DNA of 64,000 nucleotides, taken from contig CM028328.1 of the NCBI GenBank assembly GCA_016647705.1, forward strand, positions 44,630,647 to 44,694,646, in the 5' to 3' direction. The position numbers were made by a program, and so were the translations under genes. Shown one piece after another: positions 56,595 through 64,000 of this stretch (its first letter is position 1; each line of letters opens with the position of its first letter). The notes beneath the pieces were generated by a model. The model was not told where the DNA came from. It saw only the letters and a program-made list of their open reading frames with translations, and made no database searches. This stretch comes from Eucommia ulmoides (lineage: Eukaryota > Streptophyta > Magnoliopsida > Garryales > Eucommiaceae).

Positions 56595-57038
56595 CTAGCC
56601 GATTATGCCAAAGGGTGGATGAGTTGACTGAGGCAGATAAAACGCATAGGCAGGGAGGGTTAGCAAGTAATTTGTAGAGACCATAGAGGAAAGAACTAGA
56701 GGTGAGATCGAAGATATAGAAGTGATGAGCATCAAAAGCGCAAAGAACATTATTATCCGTGCAAAATTGAGCAATAGAGAGTAAATTTTTCGCATCGATG
56801 GAACAACATATATATTATTAAGAAGAAAGGATGAGGAGTCAAGTGGTAGTGCCATGTTATCTGTATAAGATATTGGTAGGTGATCACCATTGCCAAGTTG
56901 AACAGAAGCTGGACCACTGTATGGTGTGTATTGCTGCAGAAGAATGAGGTTTCCCGTCATGCAGGTAGATGCACCAATGTTAGGATACCCGCTGGGATAA
57001 TTGGGTATCCATTTTGAATTTTGTTCATTCTGATGCAC
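56595..57038 (-). pseudogene. Ale-like protease and gag-pre-integrase
   Basis: A 147-codon frame. WIPNYPSGYPNIGASTCMTG contains the degenerate protease active site: NIGAS in place of DSGAS, with the catalytic aspartate lost. GPASVQLGNGDHLPISYT and IYVVPSMRKIYSLLL follow, the usual region between protease and gag-pre-integrase. The frame then goes out of phase with the conserved sequence (last 50 residues). The gag-pre-integrase HHCC is therefore only partly readable here. Confidence 0.75.
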
Positions 57039-57408
57039 CTGAGTTAGAGCAATCTATAGGCCTACAAAGGCAAAGTTCAACGATGAAAGAACAGATTGTT
57101 GTGCCAATTAAGAGAGCCGATAATATTTGCGGGCAAAATAACCAATCCCAAAGCACAATTGACATTGTAACATGGATGTGGATGTAGTAGACATGATTAA
57201 TTTAGGGAGACAAGTGAAATGGTAATTCCTAAAAGGTGTGGGGTGCAAATAGAAACTAGTATAAAGTTGGAGGGAAGAGATTGGTAAATTCTGGAAAAAA
57301 AAAAATAGAGGTTGGTTTGGTAAATTGTGAGTTGGACAGTGAGTTTTAGTAATTCAAAAAATAAGAAGGAAGGGGTTGAAAACAATTGGGGTAATTTTTG
57401 TAATTCAG

Positions 57409-57440
<32 letters not shown>

Positions 57441-57838
57441 AAAAAAAAAAAAGAAAAGAAAAAGGAATAGGTTGTTATTAATGTCCTAGGGCACATAGTG
57501 AGCGATAGATGAAAAGAAGCCACACCAACGCAGATAGGATTCTGGAAGCTGTCGCACAGCCGTGTGACATAGCCGTTTGAGTTTCGGTTGAGGAGGACGT
57601 CGACATTGCAGCTGCTTGAGATGGAAATAATGACATCACGATGTCAGGACGCCAGAGAGGAGAGATTAAGACTAATAATCGCGGTGATTAGTTCGGATCG
57701 ATAGCTTCAAACCGATGATGATTCAGGTAGTGAGTGGCTAGGGTTTTAGAGAGAAGACCAACAATGAAGCCGTGATTTCTCAATTCGGAAATCACAGATT
57801 TAGAAAAGAAATGTTACTAAGAAGAAATAATTGAGATT
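57039..57838 (-). pseudogene. Ale-like gag remnant
   Basis: A worn zinc knuckle is seen in LQCQLCFGIGYFARKYYRLS (57110-57170): the His and last Cys of CCHC are both Tyr. Right of it a T-rich tract on the - strand (A-run 57410-57438 on +) and many stops have destroyed the gag N-terminus. The 5' edge abuts the PBS. Confidence 0.6.
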
Positions 57839-57850
57839 AAGCTGATACCA
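57839..57850 (-). other. Primer-binding site, initiator tRNA-Met type
   Basis: The - strand reads TGGTATCAGCTT directly after the CA end of the 5' LTR. The copia standard is TGGTATCAGAGC. Confidence 0.75.
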
Positions 57851-58050
57851 TGTGAGTAAACATGATTCAACTTGCATTTCATTATATACAATTATCTTAT
57901 TTATAGAAGAATTATATTGTAACTATTTCTAAATTACAGATTTGATAACTGATATGAAATCATTTTTAAATACCTAAAATATAGAATTGTAACTAATTAT
58001 GAAATGAATGTTGATTTGTAATTGATAATGAAATTAAGGGAGGTTTAATA
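57851..58050 (-). repeat. 5' LTR of the Ale-like element
   Basis: 200 bp, homologous to 51481-51669. It begins (- strand) TATTAAACC and ends GTTTACTCACA next to the PBS. Confidence 0.82.
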
Positions 58051-58485
58051 ATATACAGTATAATTGGATGAAAAATTTATTTCCATTCATTTTTAAACTT
58101 ATTCTATTAATTTCAACAGGAAAAAATTAATTTTTCATTTTATTTAAAAATAAAAATAGATAAAGTATGCATTTTTGAAGTAGAGAAAGATAAAGTGATA
58201 ATTAGACAAAGAAGAAAATTATAAAAACTAATTTAATCCAAATACGTAGCTTTTTAATTTAGGTTTGACAAATATTTTTTTAAAAAAAATTATTTTACAT
58301 TCTGCTATAAAAATCTATTAAAAATCAGAATATTTTTTTTTCTAAATATTTTTAATAGAGGTTTGAGATTGATTTGGGATGAATCGATAGCTGAGATAAG
58401 GAGGAGGGAAAATTCTCGTTTCACTCCTTCACTTTCAAAGCAGTTGAGTTTAATTATATTTTATACCTTTTAAATATAGTATTTT
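58051..58485. other. AT-rich flank
   Basis: After the ATATA duplication, no ORF or motif. Flank of the next LTR. Confidence 0.5.
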
Positions 58486-60290
58486 TGTAAGACTCTGATC
58501 TTTGATATACGCATAGTTTAAGTCACGTTTTAAAATATTTCGGAAATAACAAGGTTGATGGTGTTATTTATGATTTAATTTTAAATTTGAGGGGTTAATT
58601 CGTAAATTTTTAAAACATTAAAATTTGAGGTTGGGTTTAATTAAAAACTTAACAAAACATGAAGGGGAGGATTGTGTAATTATATATATAGGCGGTGAAG
58701 AAAATGAACGGAGAAGAAACGGGCCACATGTCCGGCTGATTGATCACACACACACTTCGATATATATACATATATATGTTACATATATACATAAATATAC
58801 ATACGGATAGAGGAAGAATCGAGAAGATGAGGGAAAAATAGAGAGAGAGAGACAGGTCGGCGGTAGAAAGAGAGAGAAGGCAATCGACAGCGTCGTGTTT
58901 CGCCGACAGTGAGTTTGTGTGGTTCATTTGTGGGTGTGTATGCTTGCTGAATGTGTGTGTGTCGATGGTGCTATGTAGGTGTGTGTGTGTTTTCTGTTTC
59001 CGTTTGGTGTTACCGTATGTGTGCCGCGTGTGTATGTGTTCCGACGGTTGGTGGTGGTTCGTTGAAGGGGGTGCATGCTTGTGTGTTGTTATGTATGTGT
59101 GTGTAGTGGATTCGACCGTTAGGTGTGTGTGTTCTGGTGTGTGTGTTATTGTTCAGCTGTGTGGGTGCTATGATGGTGTGTATGTGGGTATGGGTGTGGG
59201 TGTGTATGTTATTGGTTATTTGTGTGAGTGTGTGTGTTTGATGTTTGGGTGTAGGAGTGTTCATTTGTGTGGAATAAGTGTTTCGTTGTGAGTGGTTGTT
59301 AGTCGTCGTGGTTGTGGATGGTGGTTACCGGAGTTGGCGAGGTGAGGAGAGAGAGTAGCGGTTGAGATCAAAACAGAACAGAAAAAGGGGATAGCCATCG
59401 CCGCGGTGCTGCGATCCTTTGCCGTGAAGGTGAAAGATCAGGGAGGTAAGAATTGAATCTGCAGACGGTTCGCCTAGGCGGTGGAGCGTCAATAAGCAAA
59501 CTAGAGCAGAGAAGGAGCGTGTACGCCGCGACGGTGGGAGCAGGAACATAAATTAAGAAATGTTAAGGAGATCGACAACCATTTCGGAACGGGTAACGTT
59601 TCTCGTTATATTTTATAAATTTTAATCTTAATTACTAGCATCGAAAATGTCCAAATGGTGATAATAAATATTGAGACCGTTCACATGAATATAATTCTAT
59701 ATAGTTAAACATTAATAGAGAAATACTAGTTGAATAGTAATATAGAATGCGGAGAATAGGAAATGACGGAAATTGGGGTTTGCATTGCATGATTAGGTTA
59801 TTTATACATAAAATATTAATTTAAGCCTTGTCACTATTAGGTTCGTAGACACCGAAGTATCAGTACAAAATAGTCAGTAAAAGTTTTCAGAGCAGATAAC
59901 CAGGTGAGTGTACTGTTTTCTTGTAAATCTATTTCCATATATATATATGATGAAAAAATGTGTTTACTTAAAATTGGATGAATTTTCTAACTTAGATGGA
60001 TCAAACGTATTTTGGGTGTTTTTGAAATTGTAGAGTTCATTGTTTTTCTAAAAGGGTGGAAGTTGATCATGGGCAGAGTTGTTGTTGTTGAGGTGGAAAT
60101 GAGTTGTTGTTGTTGAGGTGAGGTGCAAATTGGTGTTGGATATTCACCTGTTTGGTATAATCCAACAGAGCGTTGTTCACCTACTTGGCATAGTCCAGCA
60201 GAGCGTTGTTATGTCCTGCGAGAAAGGCATATCCTACGGGTGGTACGGTACTGTTGCAACTCCTGATTGTGAGGTTAAAGCGATCACATG
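58486..60290 (+). mobile_element. Del/Tekay-like LTR, copy 3, cut by the Tat-like element
   Basis: It starts TGTAAGACTCTGATC. Contents match copies 1 and 2 in order: TATA-like ATATATATAGG (58679-58689), GT-rich segment (58910-59290), repeat TTGGTATAATCCAACAGAGC (from 60151) with a second copy (TTGGCATAGTCCAGCAGAGC, 60185), then the conserved block from 60236. The block stops at CGATCACATG (60290), where the next element begins. The missing ~600-700 bp should lie right of that element, outside the window. Confidence 0.75.
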
Positions 60291-60590
60291 TGTAGACACG
60301 GCATTTTGACCGCTTCGCAAAAAAATATACTTTGTTTTATAGTTATTTTTATTTTATTTTTCTATTTATTTTATTTTGATTGTACCGTATTTGTGCGGTT
60401 TAATACTGCTAAATTAAGTTTTATTAATCCCTTAAGTAAATTAAATATTAGTAATTAATTAATTTATTTTTTTGGTTTTGTAGATTTTTCGAAGTGGAAT
60501 AAAAACGCGTTAATTCGGAACAAAATGGACCAGAAACAGACGAGAACGAGAGAATCCTGGACCGAACGGGGGCGGGGGGGGTGCACTAAG

Positions 60591-60827
60591 GTCGCACGTG
60601 CGACCAAGGGCTGGTCGCACGTGCGACCAAGCTGGTCGCTACAGCGACCAGTTGCACTGGTCGCTGTAGCGACCAGTGTTGCTGGCCGCATGTGCGGCCA
60701 GCATTATTGCTGGCCGCACATGTGGCCAGCAGAAGGGGGCCAGCCCCCCCCCTTTTTGGGTGCACCATTTTTGGTGCACCCAAAAGGGGGGTGGGTGCAC
60801 CAAATTTCGGTGCACCCACCCCCTTTT
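60591..60827. repeat. Array of eight inverted repeats in U3
   Basis: Positions: 60591-60604 (perfect 14-bp palindrome), 60612-60629 (perfect, 18 bp), 60632-60651 (9-bp arms), 60656-60677 (10-bp arms), 60681-60702 (10-bp arms), 60709-60730 (10-bp arms, one mismatch), 60754-60785 (14-bp arms, 4-base loop) and 60787-60823 (15-bp arms, 7-base loop). The first two centre on GCACGTGC, the next two on TGGTCGCT, the next two on GCTGGCCGCA, the last two on GGGTGCACC: four families in pairs. Confidence 0.92.
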
Positions 60828-60875
60828 CCCCTTCTTTTTCACGCGTTTGTCGATTCTTCAGAAATCCTTCCTTCC

Positions 60876-60883
60876 TATAAATA
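60876..60883 (+). promoter_or_regulatory. TATA box of the Tat/Ogre-like LTR
   Basis: TATAAATA, flanked by CCTTCC and GGAAGG so that it sits in the loop of a possible small hairpin (60869-60891). About 50 bp downstream of the inverted-repeat array. A purine-rich leader follows. Confidence 0.65.
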
Positions 60884-61189
60884 AAGGAAGGATCACAAGA
60901 GAATGAGGAGAAAAATTTTGAGAGGAAGAAATTTTTTAGAGAAATTTTTGTAAAGGAGAGGAGAAATCTAGAGAAAAATTTTGAAGAAAATAATATTATT
61001 TTCATTTTATTGTAATTTTGAAGAAGAAAAATCTCCAAGAAGGTGGTAAATTTTCATCTGTTATAAATCTTACTCTTATTTTTTTTAAGTTGTTATTATA
61101 CTAATTTTTTTTTGTAAATTAGATTTTTTTTTTTCTTCTTCCTTTATTATTTATTTATTTATTTATTTATTACTTTTTTTTTTATTTTA

Positions 61190-61231
<42 letters not shown>

Positions 61232-61260
61232 TATTTTTTTATTTTTAAAGTAAATAATAA

Positions 61261-62170
61261 GAGGTGGAAAATTCTCAACCTTCAATTTGAATGACTAAGA
61301 TTTAGAAGGGAATTACTCTCCTCGATGCGTGTGTACGGGTGTTTTATTTAATTTGTATTAAATATAATGTGCTAACAATACGAGGTGAAAAATTCCCAAC
61401 CTTCAATTTGAATGGCTAAGATTTAGAAGGGAATTACTCTCCTCGATGCGTGTGTGCGGGTGTTTTATTTAATTTGTATTAAATATAATGTGCTAACAAT
61501 ACGAGGTGGAAAATTCCCAACCTTCAATTTGAATGGCTAAAATTTAGAAGGGAATTACTCTTCTCGATGCGTGTGTGCGGGTGTTTTATTTAATTTGTAT
61601 TAAATATAATGTGCTAACAATACGAGGTGGAAAATTCCCAACCTTCAATTTGAATGGCTAAATTTAGAAGGGAATTACTCTCCTCGATGCGTGTGTACGG
61701 GTGTTTTATTTAATTTTTATTAAATATAATGTGCTAACAATACGAGGTGAAAAATTCCCAACCTTCAATTTGAATGGCTAAATTTAGAAGGAAATTACTC
61801 TCCGCGATGCGTGTGTGCGGGTGTTTTATTTAATTTGTATTAAATATAATGTACTAACAATATGAGGTGGAAAATTCTCAACCTTCAATTTGAACGGCAT
61901 AAATTTAGAAGGGAATTATTCTCCTCGATGCGTGTGTGCGGGTGTTTTATTTAATTTGTATTAAATATAATGTACTAACAATATGAGGTGGAAAATTCCC
62001 AACCTTCAATTTGAACGGCATAAATTTAGAAGGGAATTACTCTCCTCGATGCGTGTGTGCGGGTGTTTTATTTGTATTAAATATAATGTGCTAACAATAC
62101 GAGGTGGAAAATTCCCAGCCTTCAATCAAAACGGTCTAGGTTTAGAAGGGGGATCACTTCCCTCAAATGT
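61261..62170 (+). repeat. 121-bp tandem repeat, eight units, within LTR
   Basis: Units start at GAGGTGGAAAATTC or a variant: 61261, 61382, 61503, 61624, 61744, 61864, 61985 and 62101. The unit contains CCCAACCTTCAATTTGAA, AAGGGAATTACTCTCC, GATGCGTGTGTGCGGGTG and TATTAAATATAATGTG. Units differ by a few bases each; the last has a shorter left neighbour (116 bp) and diverges most. Confidence 0.93.
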
Positions 62171-62609
62171 GTGTGTATGTGTATATAAGGAGGATTTAAA
62201 AATAAAATAAAAACATTCGGATTTAAATTCTAATTGGACTTAATCGGATAAGGTACCGTCTTTGGACGGGCGTCTTGGGGTGCTTGACACCTTCCCCGAG
62301 CGTAACTGACCCCCGAACTCTTTAAACGAATCTCTTGTTAGACCATATTATTTTTGGAGTCAAATTTTACTTAAGCCATTTTTTTAATTATTTTCAAAAA
62401 AGAAAAATATGGTGACCTAGCACATCATTTAAACCCAATGCTAGGTGGCGACTCCTTTTTCTAAAACAGGCTTAAGTACATTTTAATGAGAAAATCAACG
62501 TTTTTAAAAACCCTTCTCGTTTTACCAGCGCCAAGCATATATAAACATTTATATCTATATATATATATTTGTTTTTGGTTTTCTCTGGAAAAATTGGGGC
62601 GCGTTCAGC

Positions 62610-62627
62610 TGGCGACTCCGCTGGGGA
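62610..62627 (+). other. Primer-binding site, Tat/Ogre type
   Basis: TGGCGACTCCGCTGGGGA, two bases after the LTR end. In Ogre elements this PBS is reported to match tRNA-Arg (recalled). Confidence 0.75.
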
Positions 62628-62780
62628 CGGCTGAGGGTTGAGCCCAATATGTCTGAATAAGTCCAATTAATCTAAAGTCCGAATGTTAAATTTTATTTTA
62701 TTTTTTCCCTCAATTCAGTAAATAAGTTGTGATTTTTTTTATTTTTTTATTTTTTTATTTTTTTTATATATCATTTATTT

Positions 62781-62812
<32 letters not shown>

Positions 62813-62975
62813 TTTTATTTTTTATTTTTTTTCTCCCTCTCAGGCCCTTATATCGTTGTAAATCCTCTGATAAAAACAAAACTGTCTTGTATCCATATTA
62901 TCCCCTCAGGATTCTATGATACAAGACGAGAAATGATTTTTTGTACTTGATGGATTTATGACGTCTGGGGAAGTC

Positions 62976-63008
<33 letters not shown>

Positions 63009-63309
63009 ACCAAACAAGTTCAAAGTTTTCAATATCGGTAGGGAACGACAAAAAAATAAAAAAATAAAATAAAAATAAAAAAAAATAATAATTTTTTTTT
63101 TTTATTATTAGTCGTTATCGAAATTGAAATCTTCGAATTAGAAAGGGCTTTAAGGCCACCTAAGACCCACGTGAACTAAAAAAATGATTTTTTTTGTAGG
63201 TGAAAAAGAAAAGCACAAGACAAAGAAAATTGGTCCCCGAAAAGCAAATCCAGTTCCCTCCTTTCGAAGTCCGATCTTTACACGCAGTCGAGCACAGACT
63301 CATTCCAGG
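62628..63309 (+). other. Leader between PBS and gag
   Basis: Non-coding to about 63200: T-runs, a TA microsatellite (about 62787-62812), an A-run (62979-63007) and A/T mosaics. The gag frame is open for about 35 codons upstream of the ATG at 63310, after an in-frame TAG in TTTTTGTAGGTG. That TAG|GTG context resembles a splice acceptor, so gag could also begin further upstream. Confidence 0.6.
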
Positions 63310-64000
63310 ATGACATCAAAAAGCAATCCCGAATCTCCCCGAACGACCCAGATAGCTCAGATGCAAGAAACTATTGACAGGTTGATGGAAAGGATCAATG
63401 AACTTAGCCGACCTCAGGAGGTGCCTATTCCTCCATCCAACGGGACTCCTGTGACTGAATCCCCAAATGGAAACCCTGCAAGTGTTGGGATGGAGAACTC
63501 AGGGCCGAATCCGAACCACGTCGGCCCGAACTTTGTAGTACCGGTCTACTATGGACCTCAGATGGGCCCTCATCCTTTCGCCTATGGAGCTCCGACATAT
63601 CCCATCCAGGGGCATGTCTATCAGGCCTCGCCAGAGGGCTCGGCCCCCGCCGCTCCGCAGATCCTCATTCACCCGGAGAGGGTCGTTGCTCCACCAAACA
63701 ATTCAAATGATAGCCAACCGGCCCCGGCCATTGAAACTGAAAACAAAGAAGAGAATGGCCCTCCACCGGCTTGGCTTCTGAAAATGGAGAAATTAGAAAA
63801 AACTATGGAAGAATGGCAAAAAGAGAAGCCGTCCAGGAAAGCGACGTACAAGGAGTTGTCAGCACCACCCGGGATTGTGTACCCGGAAAATTTCGTGGTT
63901 CCAGAATTCACAAAATATGATGGCACTGGCCCTCCAGAATGGCATGTTAGCATTTACAAAGAGGAGTTAGGAATTCATGCTCGGAACGAAGACCTTTGCC
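63310..64000 (+). CDS. Tat/Ogre-like gag, N-terminal part (runs off the window)
   Basis: An ATG at 63310 opens 230 codons with no stop to the end of the window. The N-terminus is polar, with a likely helix (TQIAQMQETIDRLMERINEL, residues 14-33). A long Pro/Gly/Asn-rich stretch follows (residues 37-150; PVYYGPQMGPHPFAYGAPTY). A second charged helix (PPAWLLKMEKLEKTMEEWQK, about 155-175) leads to the conserved gag core: APPGIVYPENFVVPEFTKYD then GTGPPEWHVSIYKEEL. The PEFxKYDGTxxPxxH pattern is typical of Tat/Ogre and related gypsy gags. Start choice: 63310 is the first ATG in the frame; an earlier non-ATG or spliced start is possible. It would form the RNA-packaging particle. This is the only long uninterrupted retroelement ORF in the window. 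Confidence 0.75.
   Translation, partial: MTSKSNPESPRTTQIAQMQETIDRLMERINELSRPQEVPIPPSNGTPVTESPNGNPASVGMENSGPNPNHVGPNFVVPVYYGPQMGPHPFAYGAPTYPIQGHVYQASPEGSAPAAPQILIHPERVVAPPNNSNDSQPAPAIETENKEENGPPPAWLLKMEKLEKTMEEWQKEKPSRKATYKELSAPPGIVYPENFVVPEFTKYDGTGPPEWHVSIYKEELGIHARNEDLC

Larger units (their letters stand above)
51481..58050 (-). mobile_element. Ale/Retrofit-like Ty1/copia element, degenerate
   Basis: ATATA duplications at 51476-51480 and 58051-58055. LTRs 51481-51669 (3') and 57851-58050 (5') are short, about 190-200 bp. The PBS (- strand TGGTATCAGCTT, 57839-57850) matches the initiator-tRNA-Met type with one mismatch in the first 10 bases or so. Order right to left: gag remnant, protease, gag-pre-integrase, integrase, RT, RNase H. 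Without the nested LTR 52578-54722 it is about 4.4 kb. Short LTRs and GNGDHLPI suggest the Ale/Retrofit lineage (inference). Confidence 0.85.
60291..62607 (+). repeat. 5' LTR of the Tat/Ogre-like element
   Basis: 2317 bp, TGTAGACACGG...GCGCGTTCA. Layout: U3 with eight inverted repeats (60591-60827), TATA box (60876-60883), purine-rich leader (60896-61045), T-rich and TA tracts, eight 121-bp tandem repeats (61261-62170), then GGACGGGCGTCTTGGGGTGC (62257) and CTAGGTGGCGACTCC (62441), shared with C1 and C2. Confidence 0.85.
60291..64000 (+). mobile_element. Tat/Ogre-like Ty3/gypsy retrotransposon, 5' part
   Basis: A complete 5' LTR (60291-62607), a PBS two bases later (62610-62627), a leader and the start of an open gag. 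Pol and the 3' LTR would be to the right. The LTR start TGTAGACACGG, the PBS TGGCGACTCCGCTGGGGA and gag with EFTKYDGT point to the Tat/Ogre lineage. The gag frame is intact as far as visible, unlike the other elements, so this may be the youngest autonomous-type copy. A target duplication ACATG (60286-60290) should recur beyond the 3' LTR. Confidence 0.82.

Noticed and set aside
60525-61038. Several overlapping ORFs of 60-150 codons on both strands at the inverted-repeat array
   Set aside because: Open frames follow from the GC-rich palindromes; no protein motif and they span a promoter.
61261-62170. Centromeric satellite
   Set aside because: Only eight units, confined within one LTR; no evidence for a longer array here.

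Overview
This 64 kb window is plant nuclear DNA, intergenic and packed with transposable elements. It is AT-rich with long A/T and TA tracts. All recognisable coding sequence belongs to plant retrotransposon lineages: Ty3/gypsy Athila-like and Tat/Ogre-like, and Ty1/copia SIRE/Maximus-like and Ale/Retrofit-like. A Helitron and two Tourist-like MITEs are also present. I found no convincing host gene, tRNA, rRNA or CRISPR array. Lineage names below are inferences from motifs, primer-binding sites and LTR ends; no database search was possible.

Layout, left to right. 1-9114: the 3' part of an Athila-like element on + (protease, RT, RNase H, integrase, a separate 3' ORF, polypurine tract, 3' LTR), broken by stops and a frameshift. 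9115-10457: a related LTR in the opposite direction. 10839-19841: a SIRE/Maximus-like copia element on -, with long LTRs and near-identical 5-bp target duplications. 19842-22356: unrecognised sequence. 22357-25428: a 3.1-kb TGTAA...TGACA LTR (Del/Tekay-like), inserted in degenerate Tat-like LTR sequence that continues to about 27456.

27457-44193: two long direct repeats of a Tat-like LTR (C1, C2) separated by only about 90 bp. An Athila-type solo LTR (28285-29408, duplication CACGT) sits in C1. C2 is split by a non-autonomous Athila-like element on - (31742-39905), which itself carries a Del-like solo LTR (33584-36146, duplication TTGGG). C2 also holds a second Athila-type LTR (41845-43545). 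Because C1 and C2 are homologous, each acts as an empty-site control for insertions in the other.

44194-51480: the least LTR-dense part, with a Helitron (47782-48713) and two MITEs (48993-49551, 50476-51169). 51481-58050: a degenerate Ale-like copia on - with about 190-200-bp LTRs, its RT split by a solo LTR of the SIRE-like family (52578-54722, duplication GTGAT). 58486-60290: a third Del-like LTR, cut by a Tat/Ogre-like element that starts at 60291 and runs off the window: full 5' LTR, PBS, leader and an open gag start.

The most unusual structures are regulatory rather than coding. Eight consecutive inverted repeats stand just upstream of the TATA box of the Tat-like LTR (60591-60827), followed by eight 121-bp tandem repeats in the same LTR. 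Arrays built on the palindrome CGCCTAGGCG occur twice in the Athila-like element, once in its LTR and once between pol and the 3' ORF. A short hairpin motif (CTTGGT..ACCAAG) recurs through the Tat-like LTR sequences.
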